From Lucifuga dentata (taxonomy: Eukaryota; Chordata; Actinopteri; Ophidiiformes; Bythitidae), in assembly GCA_014773175.1 (NCBI GenBank), contig VXCM01000971.1:151817-215816 (forward strand): a DNA stretch of 64,000 nt. Reading direction: 5' to 3'. A program made the position numbers and the translations under genes. Under the pieces are notes generated by a model that ran no database searches, had not been told where the DNA came from, and saw nothing but the letters and a program-made list of their open reading frames with translations. Positions 9,918 to 24,036 of this stretch are shown here, piece by piece. The stretch's first letter is position 1. Each line of letters begins with the position of its first letter.

Positions 9918-12900
9918 CTGGGGGGGACATTGCATGGGTCAGTTTCTTAATAATCAAGTTTCAATCTAGTTACAAGCATATGCAAAAATCTGGGTTCTCC
10001 CAAAATATGACAGTGAGCTATACTATGCTATGTCATTCATTTTTTATGCACATTTATCAGCCCTTTCTGTTTAGCTGTGGTGGGAAATGTATTCAGAAGA
10101 TAAATTAGGGACGAGCAACAGAGATCAAGAGATCCTTCACTACCTGTTCAACAGTCATCTTCTCAAGCTCCTCCTCCCAGTCAGGAGGGTCGCTGTGGTG
10201 ATAGTGAGAGGGTGGCGTGAGCTGGCTGAGGATGCCGGGGTCCCGGTCATGGCAGAGGTCTGTCAGGTGGGCAATGTAGAGCTTGAGCTTGCTGCGGTTC
10301 TGGGATAGGGCTAGAAGAGGGGGTATCATCTGCAGAGAGAGAGAAGAGTGTTTAGGAGCAGAGAGTGGAGGAAGAGATACAGATTAACAGAAGGAAAGGG
10401 AAGGAAAAAGGAAATACCTTCTGATAATAAATTTTTTAGCTGAAAGTTTTAATGAAGTTTCCATTGCAGTAGTTAAAGGACCATATCAGTCAGTACTGCC
10501 AAGCATTTTCAAAAACATACTACTGGAGTGATACATTTTCTAATTGTTTTTCCTACCTCACAGGCAACCATTTCTTTTAGTTAAAAAAGAAAAAACGTGT
10601 ACAGACTTAAAACGTGATTGAGGTAGATAATCCAGTAAAAAGTACGCTGTTATTCATTTTTTGTCAAACTTACTACACGGACCTACAGAAGAAAATGTAT
10701 GTCTCCTCCAGGAAATATAGTCCCAGGAGAAGACTACTTTGACCAAGAAATTAAAACAACTGTGCCTTGTCAGCAGGCAAAACAGTAAATTTTAAGGTGG
10801 GTACATCACCCCTGAACATTTGATTTTTAACGATTAGGGGATCTGGCAAAATAGCTAAAAAAAATAAAAAAATATGGTTTTATGTTTTGGAAAATGGTTG
10901 GCAGTAAAGTACTGGGTATGTGGGTAATATTTATTGGGCTTGAACATGCAAAACCCCCAGTATGGCTTTAAATTTAAATATGAAAGGAAAAAGCACACTG
11001 CCCCACTTCCATGAAAACATATTTTAATCAAACTTAAAAAAAAAAAGCATCATCTGCACACACATGCATCTGAACCCATGACCATCCCATTTTTAAGTTT
11101 CCATTTCATCCAAACTTTGCAGTTATATAAAAAACAATCTACAAGTACCTTGTGAACATATGTGCAGCTGAACAAAGTGTGATGTAGGAAGTTATTCAAG
11201 CAGTTGTGAGTGAGTGAACATGTGTTGTGGGTCACAGGGCAGGAAAAAAAAAAGAGGAAGTACATTCGTGTCAGTAGTGGCATGCAAAGCTAAGATTGAG
11301 GGGATGAGACTGAGCCAGGATAAAAAATGATCTCATCCTCTTAGCTTGTGTATGTACACACACACGCAAACACACCCCAATGATCCCTATCCCATAAGCT
11401 GCTAAAAGAGGATGATTTGATGAACAAGTACCAAGCAATGCTTTTAATGACCATCAAACGTTCAGAATGACAGGGAGAGCGGAGCCACACACAAGCAGAA
11501 CAACCACAAATGAGTGGAAGATGAGCAAACATGCATTGGAGCAATGATGAAGAAAGACGTGACTAGTCTGACTTGTTATACGTGCTCACCCTTCTGAAAA
11601 AAATGGCTGAGAGAGAGGAAGAGGGCAAAAGGTTGGTTATGCCCAAATACCCTCTTCATCATCCTATTAGGCACAAGGTAGACCAAATGCAGCATTAGAC
11701 AGGAATAGTTGGTTAGTTGGTTACACAGGAAAAAACAAGACAACACAGAAGAAAACTTCCATTTCTGTTAGAAAAATCATGTAATTTCCTTCAGACAGAA
11801 GGTATTACTTTAAAGGACCATACCACCCATTTTACATGTTTGAGCTTAATATATTCAATTTTCATACACTTAAGGTTACTGACAATCATTTCCCAAAGCA
11901 TACCACTGGAATAGTGAGTTAAAATGTTTTTCCTACCTTCCAGACCGCCATTGGTTTCAGTTCATTCTGGTATGTTATTAAAATCAANTGTTTTTCCTAC
12001 CTTCCAGACCGCCATTGGTTTCAGTTCATTCTGGTATGTTATTAAAATCAACTTACTGATACTTGAAATGTTCTTGGGATAGGTAATCCATCATTACAAA
12101 CAAGACGTTATTCAGATTTTTTTTTTTAGAAGTTACGTAATTTTAGCGTTTAAGTGCAACAAAAAGCGCGGAGTGAACGTATGTCTCCACCGGGGAATAT
12201 AGTCCCAAAAGAAGACCTGCGTTTATGGAAAACTTTAAACNTGAACGTATGTCTCCACCGGGGAATATAGTCCCAAAAGAAGACCTGCGTTTATGGAAAA
12301 CTTTAAACGACAGTGACTTAATAAGGCTGTCCTGTCTAACTATTAGTAATTAAAGCATCAATTTTTAAGGTGGGTGTATTGCTTGAATATTTGATTTTAA
12401 AAGATTAAGAGATGTTGCAAACTATCAGGAAAGCTGAAATATGTTTTTTTCCTTTGGGAAATGGTTGTCAGTAACATAGCATGTATGAAAACTGAATATA
12501 CTAGGCTCAAACATGCAAAATGGTTGGTATGGTCCTTGAACCTGCTTAAAAACACATGTCTTGTTAACTGTAGAGAAACCAATCCGGTTGAAATGATGAG
12601 CTACCTGATCTGGAGACGGTTTGTGATTGGTGTGGTCAGGAGCATTCTTCAGGTGGTCGTCCTCATAATTGTCTGCCATCAGCTTCATTCTGTTCTGAGT
12701 CTGTAAGAGAAAAGAGGAGTCAGACCACCTCTGCATGAGGAACAGAGAGAACTAAGTGTAGGAAGCAGAAAGAATGTGGTGATAACAAAGATATCTTAAG
12801 CGGGATGGAAAAGTTACTTGTATGTAATCAGCTCTACACGTGCTAGGCTATTAAAATAAAGGCAATTTATTTACAACCTGCATCTTATTTTTGTAGTTTT

Positions 12901-15162
12901 GGCCTGCATATATATCAGCTATGCTAAGGTTTCATTATGTTCTAGGAAGGCACTAACATCCTAGCATGGAATCCCTAATTGTAACAAACATTTCAGGTGT
13001 GGTCAGATTCAGTGTAAGTGCTTCAGATTATTTAGAGATTTGTTAACCTTTTAATTAAGCCAAATTACGTTGAGTTTCCACATCTCAGAATTTAGGTTGG
13101 CGAGTAAAAAAAAAAAAAANTAAAAAAAAAAAAAAGGAAAAACAACAACAAAAAAATAAGGTCCTTTTTTTCTTTTTTTTTTCCCCAAGTTTCTTTATTT
13201 GGTTATTGAACAGTAAAATTTTTTTGTAATAACATAAAGTAGTAATGGCCCCATTTTTCTTATTTGCTGGTAAATCAAAAAATTACCTGAAAATTCACAC
13301 ATCCTAGGAATCATTTTAATGGCCAAAACAATGTAAATGTTTCAGAGAATTATGTCACCCTACCTGTTTATATTCCTAGTTTGTGCAGAAGTGAAATGAT
13401 TTATAGTTTCAATTTAAATCTTGTTCAATCTCTTCACATTGAATCCAAGTTATATTTCATGATGAAGTGGCCACATAATAATAATGATCACTTTCAACTA
13501 AGATTATTCAGGCGAATAGCTTTTCTTTAAACTCGTCTTTGAGTACAGCTGTCCTAACAACCAGACAGTTTGGAGCCTGTATGATACAGGACCAGCGCTT
13601 TAGTGTAATTTGATCAGCTCACAGTCACAGTGTACACAAAATGGTACCCTGCAGTGTAACATGCAACCCACAAAGATTTATTAGTCAAAGACATATGTGG
13701 CATGTAAATTGTGAACATGTGTCTGGTGATATAAAAACTAAACTACACTACAGGCTAGAAGTTTGAGGCCATCCCCAGATTAAAAAAAAAAAAAAAACAT
13801 CATCAGTACACTGTTTGTTTTACAATTTATTGCACAGGAAACGACAAAAATATATGAAATAAATGTAACTAAATATTTTCAAGAATAATTTGTCAACAAG
13901 AGCACATTATGCAGCCACTATGGCTTAAGAAATTATTTTTAATGAAGGCATCAGTCTGTATTAGTGCACTGGCACTCCTGTTGTCTTCCAACTCCCTGCT
14001 GATGTGTCATAACATTCTATTCAATAGCTGCTGTCTGCCTTCTCCCACATCATTTTGGGATTAACGTGCTACACAGTCTGCTCATGCTNATAGCTGCTGT
14101 CTGCCTTCTCCCACATCATTTTGGGATTAACGTGCTACACAGTCTGCTCATGCTATTGCTCTGCATATAAAACATGGGGAGGTTCAGTAATGCTGTGGGG
14201 GTGCTTTGGGGGAGAGAGATCTGGAAACTTGGTCCAAGTTAAAGAAATTATGAAGAAAGAGAATTACCATTCCGTCCTTCAAAGACAAGCGATTCCATTC
14301 CAATAATTTACAAAATATTGGTCAAAATTTCATTCTTCAACTGGACAATGATCCAAAACATTCATCAAAATTATGTCAAAATTACATCCATTCAAAAGAG
14401 ACGCAAAAGGTTTGGAGAATTCTGACTTGGCCAGAGGGACTTACTTTGATGAAACCAAAGTCTGAGTCTGAAATGACTTCAAAGTGCTTTTATGTTGACA
14501 AATTCTTGAAAATTAATTAGTTACATTTATTTTATATATTTTTTTCTTTTCCTGTGCAATAAATTGGAACTTTTAAAAAAAAATCTGGGGGTGGCCTCAA
14601 ACCTCTGGCCTGTAGTATATGTTGTCCCTGGAAGGTCCTAGTGATAGCTAGTACCCATTCTTTCCTATTTTTGATTTAGCAAGATAATAAAACCCTAACT
14701 GTCCCTGTGCTCTGTCCCCAACTGAGGAACATGGTTTGTGTAGAATATTGATCTTGGAAAGGTAAATGTAAACTACATGAACATGTGCTTTCAAAGTGAT
14801 GCTGATAGGCTACATGGAGCCCCTGTCACCTCACCTGCTGTTTGAGCTGTTGCACCAGTCGGTCTTTCTCCCGCTTCAGCAGAGCCACCTCATCCTGGGT
14901 TTTCTTTTTCTTAGAGGAGGACAATTCCAGTAGGGCTATGTTAGCATCCTTCTCACTGATAGCAGCCAACAGCGCCTCCTGCCTGTTAGACAGGGATAAG
15001 CAAGATGGCCTTTAGCCACACAAGTAAATAGCTCAATCATCATTTATTATTCATTCCACAAAAATCACCCTGCCAACTGGAGAAGGCCAGAATTGGATGA
15101 CATTTTACAAGATCCAGGTAGCAATCAATAATCTAGAGTATTCTCCACCCTACTGGGTGGGT

Positions 15163-15202
<40 letters not shown>

Positions 15203-18200
15203 TTGAGTCTTACTTCATCTCCAGCACCTCCTCCAGGTGTTTCCTGCGCTCAGCTCGCAGGGTGGTAAGGTGCGCCTCTTTCTCACACAGAGACTGCTGA
15301 GTGGAGGCCAGCTTAGCCCTCATGGATTCCAACTCCTGCTTCACCTTCTCCATGGCCCCCATCAACTCCTCCATCTAGGGACACAAGGACACACAAAATT
15401 GACTAAATCATAAACAGCCTGAAACTGATTACCACATCCATTACCAAAAGCATAGTTTGTTTAAGATACTTTTGAATACTTGCCAGTATGAGCTGTTCTA
15501 ATATGAGGAAGAGCAGTAGAATTCTTGCAGGTTGTTGGGAAAGGACCAGGGTTCTACTAAGACTCAGATCATAACAAAATGTTCTAAACCACTGTACTAA
15601 ATTCTATTTACCTGCTATTTACTTTAAAGGGCACCAAGAGTACCATTTTTGCATCAATATATACTTCAACTGCAAATGATTGATCAAAAGAGAGAATAAT
15701 TCATGGCCAAATGAATTGTATTGGCTATTTGATGCAAAAGTCAACTGATTAATAAGTATTGTTATGTTTTGCAAGCAAACAGCAGGTAAACACAATTACA
15801 TGATGATTATACAGGGTGGACTCAACAGCAAGACCTTACAAAATAATGCAATCCAACCACATCCAAAACCCTGACTCCAAAAAATCTTCATGGAGCAAAA
15901 ACAAACTAAAACAAAAAAAATAAAAGTAAAAAGAACACACTGTAAGCCTCACAAACTTATTTGTTGCAGGACTATTGTGTTGGATTGCTTTACACTGTAC
16001 ATGTGTTGCTGTTATGGCGTTCATCCCCTTAAAGTGTTGCTGCTGACTGATAGAGGTCACACATGTTGGGCTCGTACCTTAGACCACTTTAAGTGGGCGA
16101 GGTTGGAGTCATGCATTGGTTTGAGTGAGTGCTTCTGAGAGGCAGTGTGTTGCAGAGAGAAAACAAGAGAAAACGACAAGCAAAGATAAAAGAACTGACA
16201 GAGGGGAGGAAGCCAGAGGAGGAAGTGAATAAAAAGGAGGAGAAATAAGACAATGGCTGGCTGTCAGTGTGATCCTGGGGCTGGATTAATGATTTCTTCA
16301 TGTGTATGTTTGGGTGGTGTACCTGTTTCTCCTGGAGTGACCTCGCAGCCTCCTCTTGTGCTAACACCATCTCTCGCTCAGCAGTGATCTGAACACTCTC
16401 TCTCAAGGCTTCCTCCAGCTCCTCGATGCGCTCTGACTTCTGACGCAGATTGTCCTGTAGTGCATGAGAGCTGACGTGAACTGAATTCCACTGCATGCTT
16501 CCTACAGTCTCAAACATAGGCAGCACAGAAACACAAGCCTCACCTTGATCTGCTGGGAGGTCTCAGACACATTGTCCTCTCTCTTTCTGGCCTCCTCCAC
16601 CAGTCGAGCATTCTTGCTCTTCTCCATCTGCTCCTTGTGCTTTAGAGATGCCACCTTCTTTGACTGGTCCTTCATCTGCCTACAGTGGCACCATGGGATA
16701 CAGGACACATGTTCTCATTGGTTAGTGTGTGGTGCCACTTGACATGGAAATGCAACACTTGTCACTCACATTTTAATTTGAGTCATATCTGACAGGTACC
16801 GTATATACTCGAGTATAAGCTGATCTTGTGTAGAAGCTGACCCCCTGATTTTGACCTGCAAATTTAGGTTTTTTAAAGAAACCCGTATATAAGCCGACCT
16901 CCTGATGTTGTTCCATCAATTGATTTGTTTAGCAAATTACATGTTTTTCTGGGTATTGCCATAGTATTCCTGTGATTTTCTGAAAATAATCCACCTACGG
17001 GTAAACATGATATTTATTTCAGCAGCTGATTACCGTAACTAAGCTGATTACCAATCACACAACAACACTTACTGGCTGCCGCAAAATGTGCTGGATAAGA
17101 TGTTTTGTCAGGAGATATCTCATTCTAAGGTATGATTTAAACTATTTTCCATCTTAGGTAGTAGTAGTATTTCCACCCCCGGAAATTTCATTCACTGAGA
17201 TCAAATTTGAATTTCTCGTGTATAAGGCGACCCCCCAATTTACTTTGTGAAATCTGGTCATAAAAACTCAGCTTATACTCGAGTATACATGGTAATTAAG
17301 TCAAATGTGGACAAACAGCGACATGATCCCATGAAAGCTACCATTTAAAAACAGATGAATCAAAGAAACACACTTAAATGACAATTAGAACCATTACTTT
17401 ACAGTCTTACTTTAGCAACATTTCACATAAGCCTGTAAAGACTTCAACTCAGAGCCTCAAAAGGGAAGAATAAATAGAATACTAATGAGGCAAAAGAGGA
17501 AAAATGAGAGTGAATAAGAGGACAAATGAAGAGTTAAGTCTGTCAGGATACAGCAGTGGCTGGTAGCTCCACATACTATGAGAAAGTAAGAGGTGGAATA
17601 TGATTATTAAACAAAGAAAAGAGTAATGTAACAAGAGGACAAGCAGATAATGATGCCAGGGTCAGGAGAGAAAGAGACAGAACATATACTAACCTGGAGG
17701 CCAAACTGGTGGGGTGAGAGTTTTCCAGTGTAAAGACAAAAAGGCAGGAAAGAGAAAAACAGATTCAGACCAGGAAGATGAGGTAATATTAAGAAAACGA
17801 GAGAAAAGGAGGGGCTCATACACATCAGTTCTGTGAGTATGTGGTGTCTTTGACTCTGATGTTGCAAAGCCATAGGTTCAAACATATACAGTATAGGGAG
17901 GACAAAATATAAAAAGAAAGGAAAATGTCCTATTACATTGAGTGACTACATCTACCACCTTTAAAACACGCTGGATAAGAGCCACTGATCTCTTAGATCA
18001 TCACATTTCCATTAAAGCAAAATTACCAAGAAGCCTATTTGAGTATGCACAAAGAGGGTCTCATATTCATTCAGACACGTAACAAGATAGCTGCAAAACA
18101 CAACAAAACCACAACCTCTGTGACAGACACTACAACTGTCCACTGTGAGCATCACAACTTATAAAAGACTAACAGCCATCTGTATCTAAAACCAACAGAC

Positions 18201-21200
18201 CAAAATGCATTACTCAACTCCTTAAAAATACAGTTCCGACAATCATAACGCCCCTAAACGTATAGTCAAATTAATTCAAATGTGGTTTAATGAACATTGG
18301 GCTGAAGTTAAACACCTCAGAAAGCTTCTTCAATAAGACTTAAGAATGACTGAACCTTTATGTATATATTGGAACACATGGTGTAGAGTTAATGTGTGTG
18401 TCCTTCAGTAATTCAAGAAGTGGAGACTTTCCTTCAGTAGCTATCCGGGATCAAACTACACACAGTTCAGGCCTTGTGCAAAAGCTGAAGTTGTTAGCCA
18501 AAGGTGGATGACCTCAATATTCATATACTGTGTGCTCTATTATTTTGTCCACCCCATGAACAACCAAATACACGTTTTCTCTCACCTCTCCAGCTCACTG
18601 ATCTTTTTGTCCTTGTCATTCTTCTCATTCTCCATCTCTCGAAGGATCTCCAGCAGGCGGTCTACCTCAGCCTGGGCTTTCCCAGAATCCTCTTTGTGGC
18701 GAGCCACTTCCTCCTCCAGGCTGTAAATACGTTCAGCAAGCTCAGTGTTGGCCTGAGCCTCTAAGGCTGCAGTCTGGGCCTAACAGGGGACAAGATAAGT
18801 TAAATAGCTCTGTCTTAGTGTCTGTGGACAGAGGACAGAAAGGTGAAAATTCCAAAATGACACAATGGCTAGGCTAAGTCAGTCATATACAGTAAACCCA
18901 GCAGAATCACATGTTATCTTAAGGCAGCCACAAGAGCTGACCGATTTTTTTAATTTCAGCAATCTCACTCTTTTGAGGTGGTTCTCCAGTTTGAGGCACT
19001 CCTCCTTCTTCTGCTCCAAAGCGATTTCCATAGTCTTCAGCTTGGAGTCCTTTTTAAGCCCAGAGGAGGCCAGGGATGATGCATGCTCTTTGAGGTCCAA
19101 CAGAGAGGTCTGGACACACACACATACCCAAGCACATACACAAAAGTACAGACGGAAATGTTCCACATTATAAAAACAGAAAAATTAAAATATGGCAGGA
19201 GTCATCATGTATGCTAACGGAGGACTAATGGGAAAAAAACTGACAGAAGTGTCACACTATATTCACAGTCACTGTTTGTTTTTGTCTGAGCTTGTGTCGC
19301 TGCACCTGTTCCTTACCTCTCTGTCTGACAGGTCTCCCTGCAATGCACTCAGTTTCTCTTTCAACTCTTTCAGCTCCTTCTTGTTGCAGTCAAGCTCCTC
19401 TGTCTTCTCACGGTCGTCTCTATCTCGCTGCTCCTTTAAACGTTCGATGATGCGCTCCTAGAGGGAGGCAGGGGAAATGATCGCACATGCTGCATTCACA
19501 AATATATCCAAACCACCAACACATCACCACACAAACATCTGACAAATGAACGCACGCAAATTCTCCAAACTCAACTTTGCGACTTTGTGTGCAGATATGA
19601 ACCCACCTTCTCTGCAAGAGACTCCTCCAGCGTTGTTAGAGCAGTGTCAGTGTTGGAGGTGTCTGCTTGCAAAGATTTTACTCTCTCCTTCAGGCTGCTC
19701 ATCTGCTTCTCCTTGTCCCTCAGTTGCTCCTGCAGGTTCTCTATCTGCACAGGGAACACAAACACATCCAGTGGACATCAAACAACGCATCATATGATGA
19801 TAGATGCACGTCTGTTTCACTCAATGAACACCACACGATCTTTGAAACGCCTCTAAGACCAAATCACCTTCTTCTGTAGAACATTGACTTTTCGCTCCTT
19901 AACCTCCAGCATGTCCTTGAGATCATGGATCTCTCCGTTGAGTGTGCCCTTCTCCTCAGATATTTCTTGTATCTGCTTGCTTTTCTTATTCAGAGTTGCC
20001 TCCTTCTCTTCCAAACGGAGGCGCAAGGCATCCACCTAGATGTGAAAAAGTACAGAGGAGCAACCGAGAATAGCCACAAACTGGTCAAAGACAAAGTAAA
20101 ACAGAAAACTCTTAGCATTTGGTCAACATGTGGTTTGTTTCTTGTTTTATCTGTTCTTAAGTAAATGGAGAAACTATCTCCCTTTGCTGTACAACATAAA
20201 TGCCTTTAAAAGGCCATCAGTACCCATCAGTACAATACTGTGGAGATGGACATGTGGACTGTGGACATGGCAACACTTAGTTGCAGAGGAAAGAGCATGA
20301 CATGCTTTTTCAGCCTCACACCTAATTCACAAGGGTCTTGCTGTACATATATTCCCAAAGTCCTTTCAGCAAGAGTGTGTGGATATACAGTATGTAAGCT
20401 ATACCTCTGTCTGTAAAATGGCAGCTCGCTGCTCCTTAGCAGTGAGGGACTCTTTGAGGACTTCAATGTGTTGTTTGCTGTCTGAGAACTGGTTGGTCAG
20501 AGTCTCTAGCTTGGTCTGCAAGCCAAGAAGCTCGGTATCCTTTCTAGAGAGATCCTGCTTCACCTGCTCCATCTGTAAAAGAGGTAGGGGAGGAAGAAGG
20601 GAGAGGGATGAAAATTAAATTCTGTAAAAACAAGACTCTACTTGAATTTGAGATAGCTGCTGGAGAGCCAACATTATTGACAGGGTGACAGGGAGAGTTT
20701 ACCTTCTAAATTTAGGATTTCATATATGAACCAACTCAGACTCAGTTATTCAGTCAAACTAATTTCCATCTTATAATGTCTCTGACCTTGTTCTTCATAA
20801 ACTTGGTGTGGCTACGGTAAACCTCCATCTGCTTCATCTCCTCTTGACGCTCCTCACAGCTCAGAAGTCCGTTGGATTTCAGCATTAGCAGTTCCTCCTC
20901 CATGTCTCTCAGGCTACGCTCCATTGAACCTATTTTAGCATCCTGAGGTTGGTGAAGAGTGGGGTTACCACATAAGCGCGTGCATGTGTGTATATAAATA
21001 TCATTCACACACACACAATCTAATTCTGTGGGAAAAATCCTTACTTTCATGTCGATGACAGTCTGTAGAGCCTTGGTTTTGGTGGATTCAGGGGTTCCCT
21101 CATATCGACGATGCAGCTCCTGTTGCGCGAGATGATGAAAAACACTTGATAAGTCTCCTCAGTCAAACATGTAACAAGTCTTCTTACATCAATATATGTT

Positions 21201-23979
21201 CCAGATTTGAGGAGATCCAGGTTTTACTGATTATTTCTACAAAGGTTTGTCTGGAAGTTACCTCTCTTAATGCTGTAATTTCTCTGTCTCTCTGGTCCAG
21301 TAAACTCTCCAAGTGATGCCTGTGCATCTCTGCATCAGCCAGTCTTCTGGTCCGCTCCTGGTCCTCCTCTGAAGCCTTGGCAGATGGTCCTAAAGAGCAA
21401 ACATAGCAGTTTAGTTATCATCACATCATGGCTAAATGATTAGAGAAACACTCTTATATTTGAAAGGTAATGCATGCAATACTCACCTGAAACAAAGAGG
21501 TATTTTCATTTGCATTCCAATTTATTTTCACTAATTACATTTGTTTTCTGGGACTGAAAATAGGCTGTGTTTTTGAGGTTCTTAATTGTTTCCTGCATAT
21601 TTTGAATTGTTAAGTACAACACTGCACATTAAAATAAGTGAAATTAACTACTGATACCCTAAATCCTTTTAGAAGAATTTTATTGACTTTGACATTTTTC
21701 TATTGGCTCAAATACAGTCAGATTACCTACCTTTGCTCTGCAGCATCTCCAGAAGTTTCTTGATGGACTCATCTCTGGCTCCCAGGGTTTGCTTTTGTGT
21801 GTCAATCCTAAGCTCCATCTCTTCCAGAGTCTTCCTGAGGAGGAACAGCTCTTTGGCCTGCCTCTCATGCTCGCCCTGTAGCCGCCGGTAGTTCTCCTCT
21901 GTGGGTTCAGATGTCAGGGCCAGGTCCCGGCCATGGCTGGCTGGATCTTGCTGAAGCAGCTGGTTCAGATCCCTCTGGATCCTCAGCTCATCCTGAAGGG
22001 CCTGCACAGTCATTTGGAGGTGCTATGGACAGATAAACACACATATTTGTATTTGGTTAATCATTTAAGGACCGTACCAGCGATCATGCATGTTTGAGCC
22101 TAATATATATACAACCCGCATATATGGTTCATTATTGACAACCAGTTTCCAAAACATAAAACTTTATTTTAATTTTCCCATTATTTTTTTAATAATAATC
22201 TTAATAATCTTGCAAAATTAAATATTCAGGTCAGTTTTCACTGACTAACACTTTATACAAGATTGTAGATGGGACGGTCATTTTAATTTTTCAGTAAAAG
22301 CCTCTTTTCCTGAGACTATTTTCCCTGGCGGAGACATAGATCATCTTCTACACAATTCCATGTTGGATTGATTAAATAAAGTTACTTCAAAAACAAAACA
22401 ACTAATAGACATCTTGTTTGCGGTGATGGATTACGTATCTCAAGCATGTTTCAAGCAGTCTGGAAGGTAGGAAAAAAATTCTAAAATTTACAGCTAAAGT
22501 AGGATATTTTGGGAAACGGTTGTCAGCAACGCAACGTGTATGTGGATTATATATACTGGGCTCAAACATGCACAGTCACAGGATGGTCCTTTAAGCCACC
22601 CCTCTGTTTGGTAATTCTTTATTGAAAAAAAAAAAAATAGATCAGCTAAGATCAGATCAGATAAGATAAGATAAATACATAGGGGAAATACATAGGGGCT
22701 GCACCCCACTCCACTCCACTTCATGGAAATGGATCCTGGCTGAATATTGTGTTACAGCCTGGTAAAATCAGCCTCCAATCATGACTGAAAATTTAGTGAT
22801 GCCCTTAAAAGTGCACCCGCCACAGCCTTGTGGACAGTGTTGCATTTCATGTCCCAAGAAATACAAGTGGTGAAACATAATCAGCCCAGTATAGTATTAC
22901 ATTGTTTGTGGCATCTGAAGCCACGGACACTTGTGAGACAGTAACACAATGCTGCGTTACACTCTGCTCTGAACCAGCTGTGAGCATTTTCAGACAACAG
23001 AACAAAAAGAGAAGTCAGTGTCTGCCTCTGATTCTTTGTGTCCTCAAGCCGCTTCCCCTTCCCTCCATCTTTATCCCCTCCTCCATCCAGTTTCACACAC
23101 TAGCCACCTGCCTTGCATGCTTTCACCCCATTTCTTTCCTCCTGTACTCTCATTTTCTCCCCTCACTTACCCCCTCTTCCATCACCCTCACCATCNCCAA
23201 CACACATGCATGCACGTTAAAGGCAAGCACCAAAATACACATACTTTCTCACTTCCTCACCTCCCCATTTTCTCACTCTCTGCCTGAAAAGGGAAACAGT
23301 CAGGCATTTCTGAGCACAGAAAGCATAAAGAGTGATGTGATTTACCAACTTTACTGATCCAAACAGATAAGCACTAAATCACAACAGATAAGACATTATA
23401 GATGTGCACTTAAAAATCAAAAGCAAGTAAGTCATGAGAGCATATGTTCTTTCACTTAAATTCTCCTTCTCCTGCCTTCTCCTTTTTCCTCATGCCTGCT
23501 TCACTCGCATCACTAGTGTATTAGATCACTGAATGTCATCGATTTCACAACAGCCAGTGATGAATGTGATATATTTATTCATCTGATAAGGAACGTTTAG
23601 GAGAAATAACTGATGATGATTAGTGAGTATATTTCCTGTTTTAATAAGAAAAAAGAAGATCACAGCCATTTCACAGTAAGGTACAATTACGGACTAAGTA
23701 ACAGCAATCACTTATCACAGAGGTGGTGGGAATAAAATACTTTAAAGTGGGATTTGTGGGAATATTGTCACCCTACTGCAATCACAGAGCCAGGCATCAA
23801 AAAGATGCAGCCACATATATTACAGAATACATGCTTGCAAACATAAAGGTGGAGATGCATGCACAGTCACATGGAGCCCTGTTCAATGAGAGGATACAGT
23901 TTAACAGAAGGCATAATTACCCAAATGTAGTGGGAGGGTGTGCATATCTGTGTGTCTGTGTTTGCTCTTGTATGTGTGT

Positions 23980-24036
<57 letters not shown>

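Noticed and set aside
10473..10972. Assigning family A to piggyBac on the basis of TTAA at its ends
   Set aside because: The TIR start is not the piggyBac type, and flanking TTAA is not consistently duplicated in all copies.
22902..23357. 151-codon plus-strand frame in an erc1 intron
   Set aside because: Low-complexity Ser/Pro/His reading of a C-rich intron segment that includes an N; no homology.
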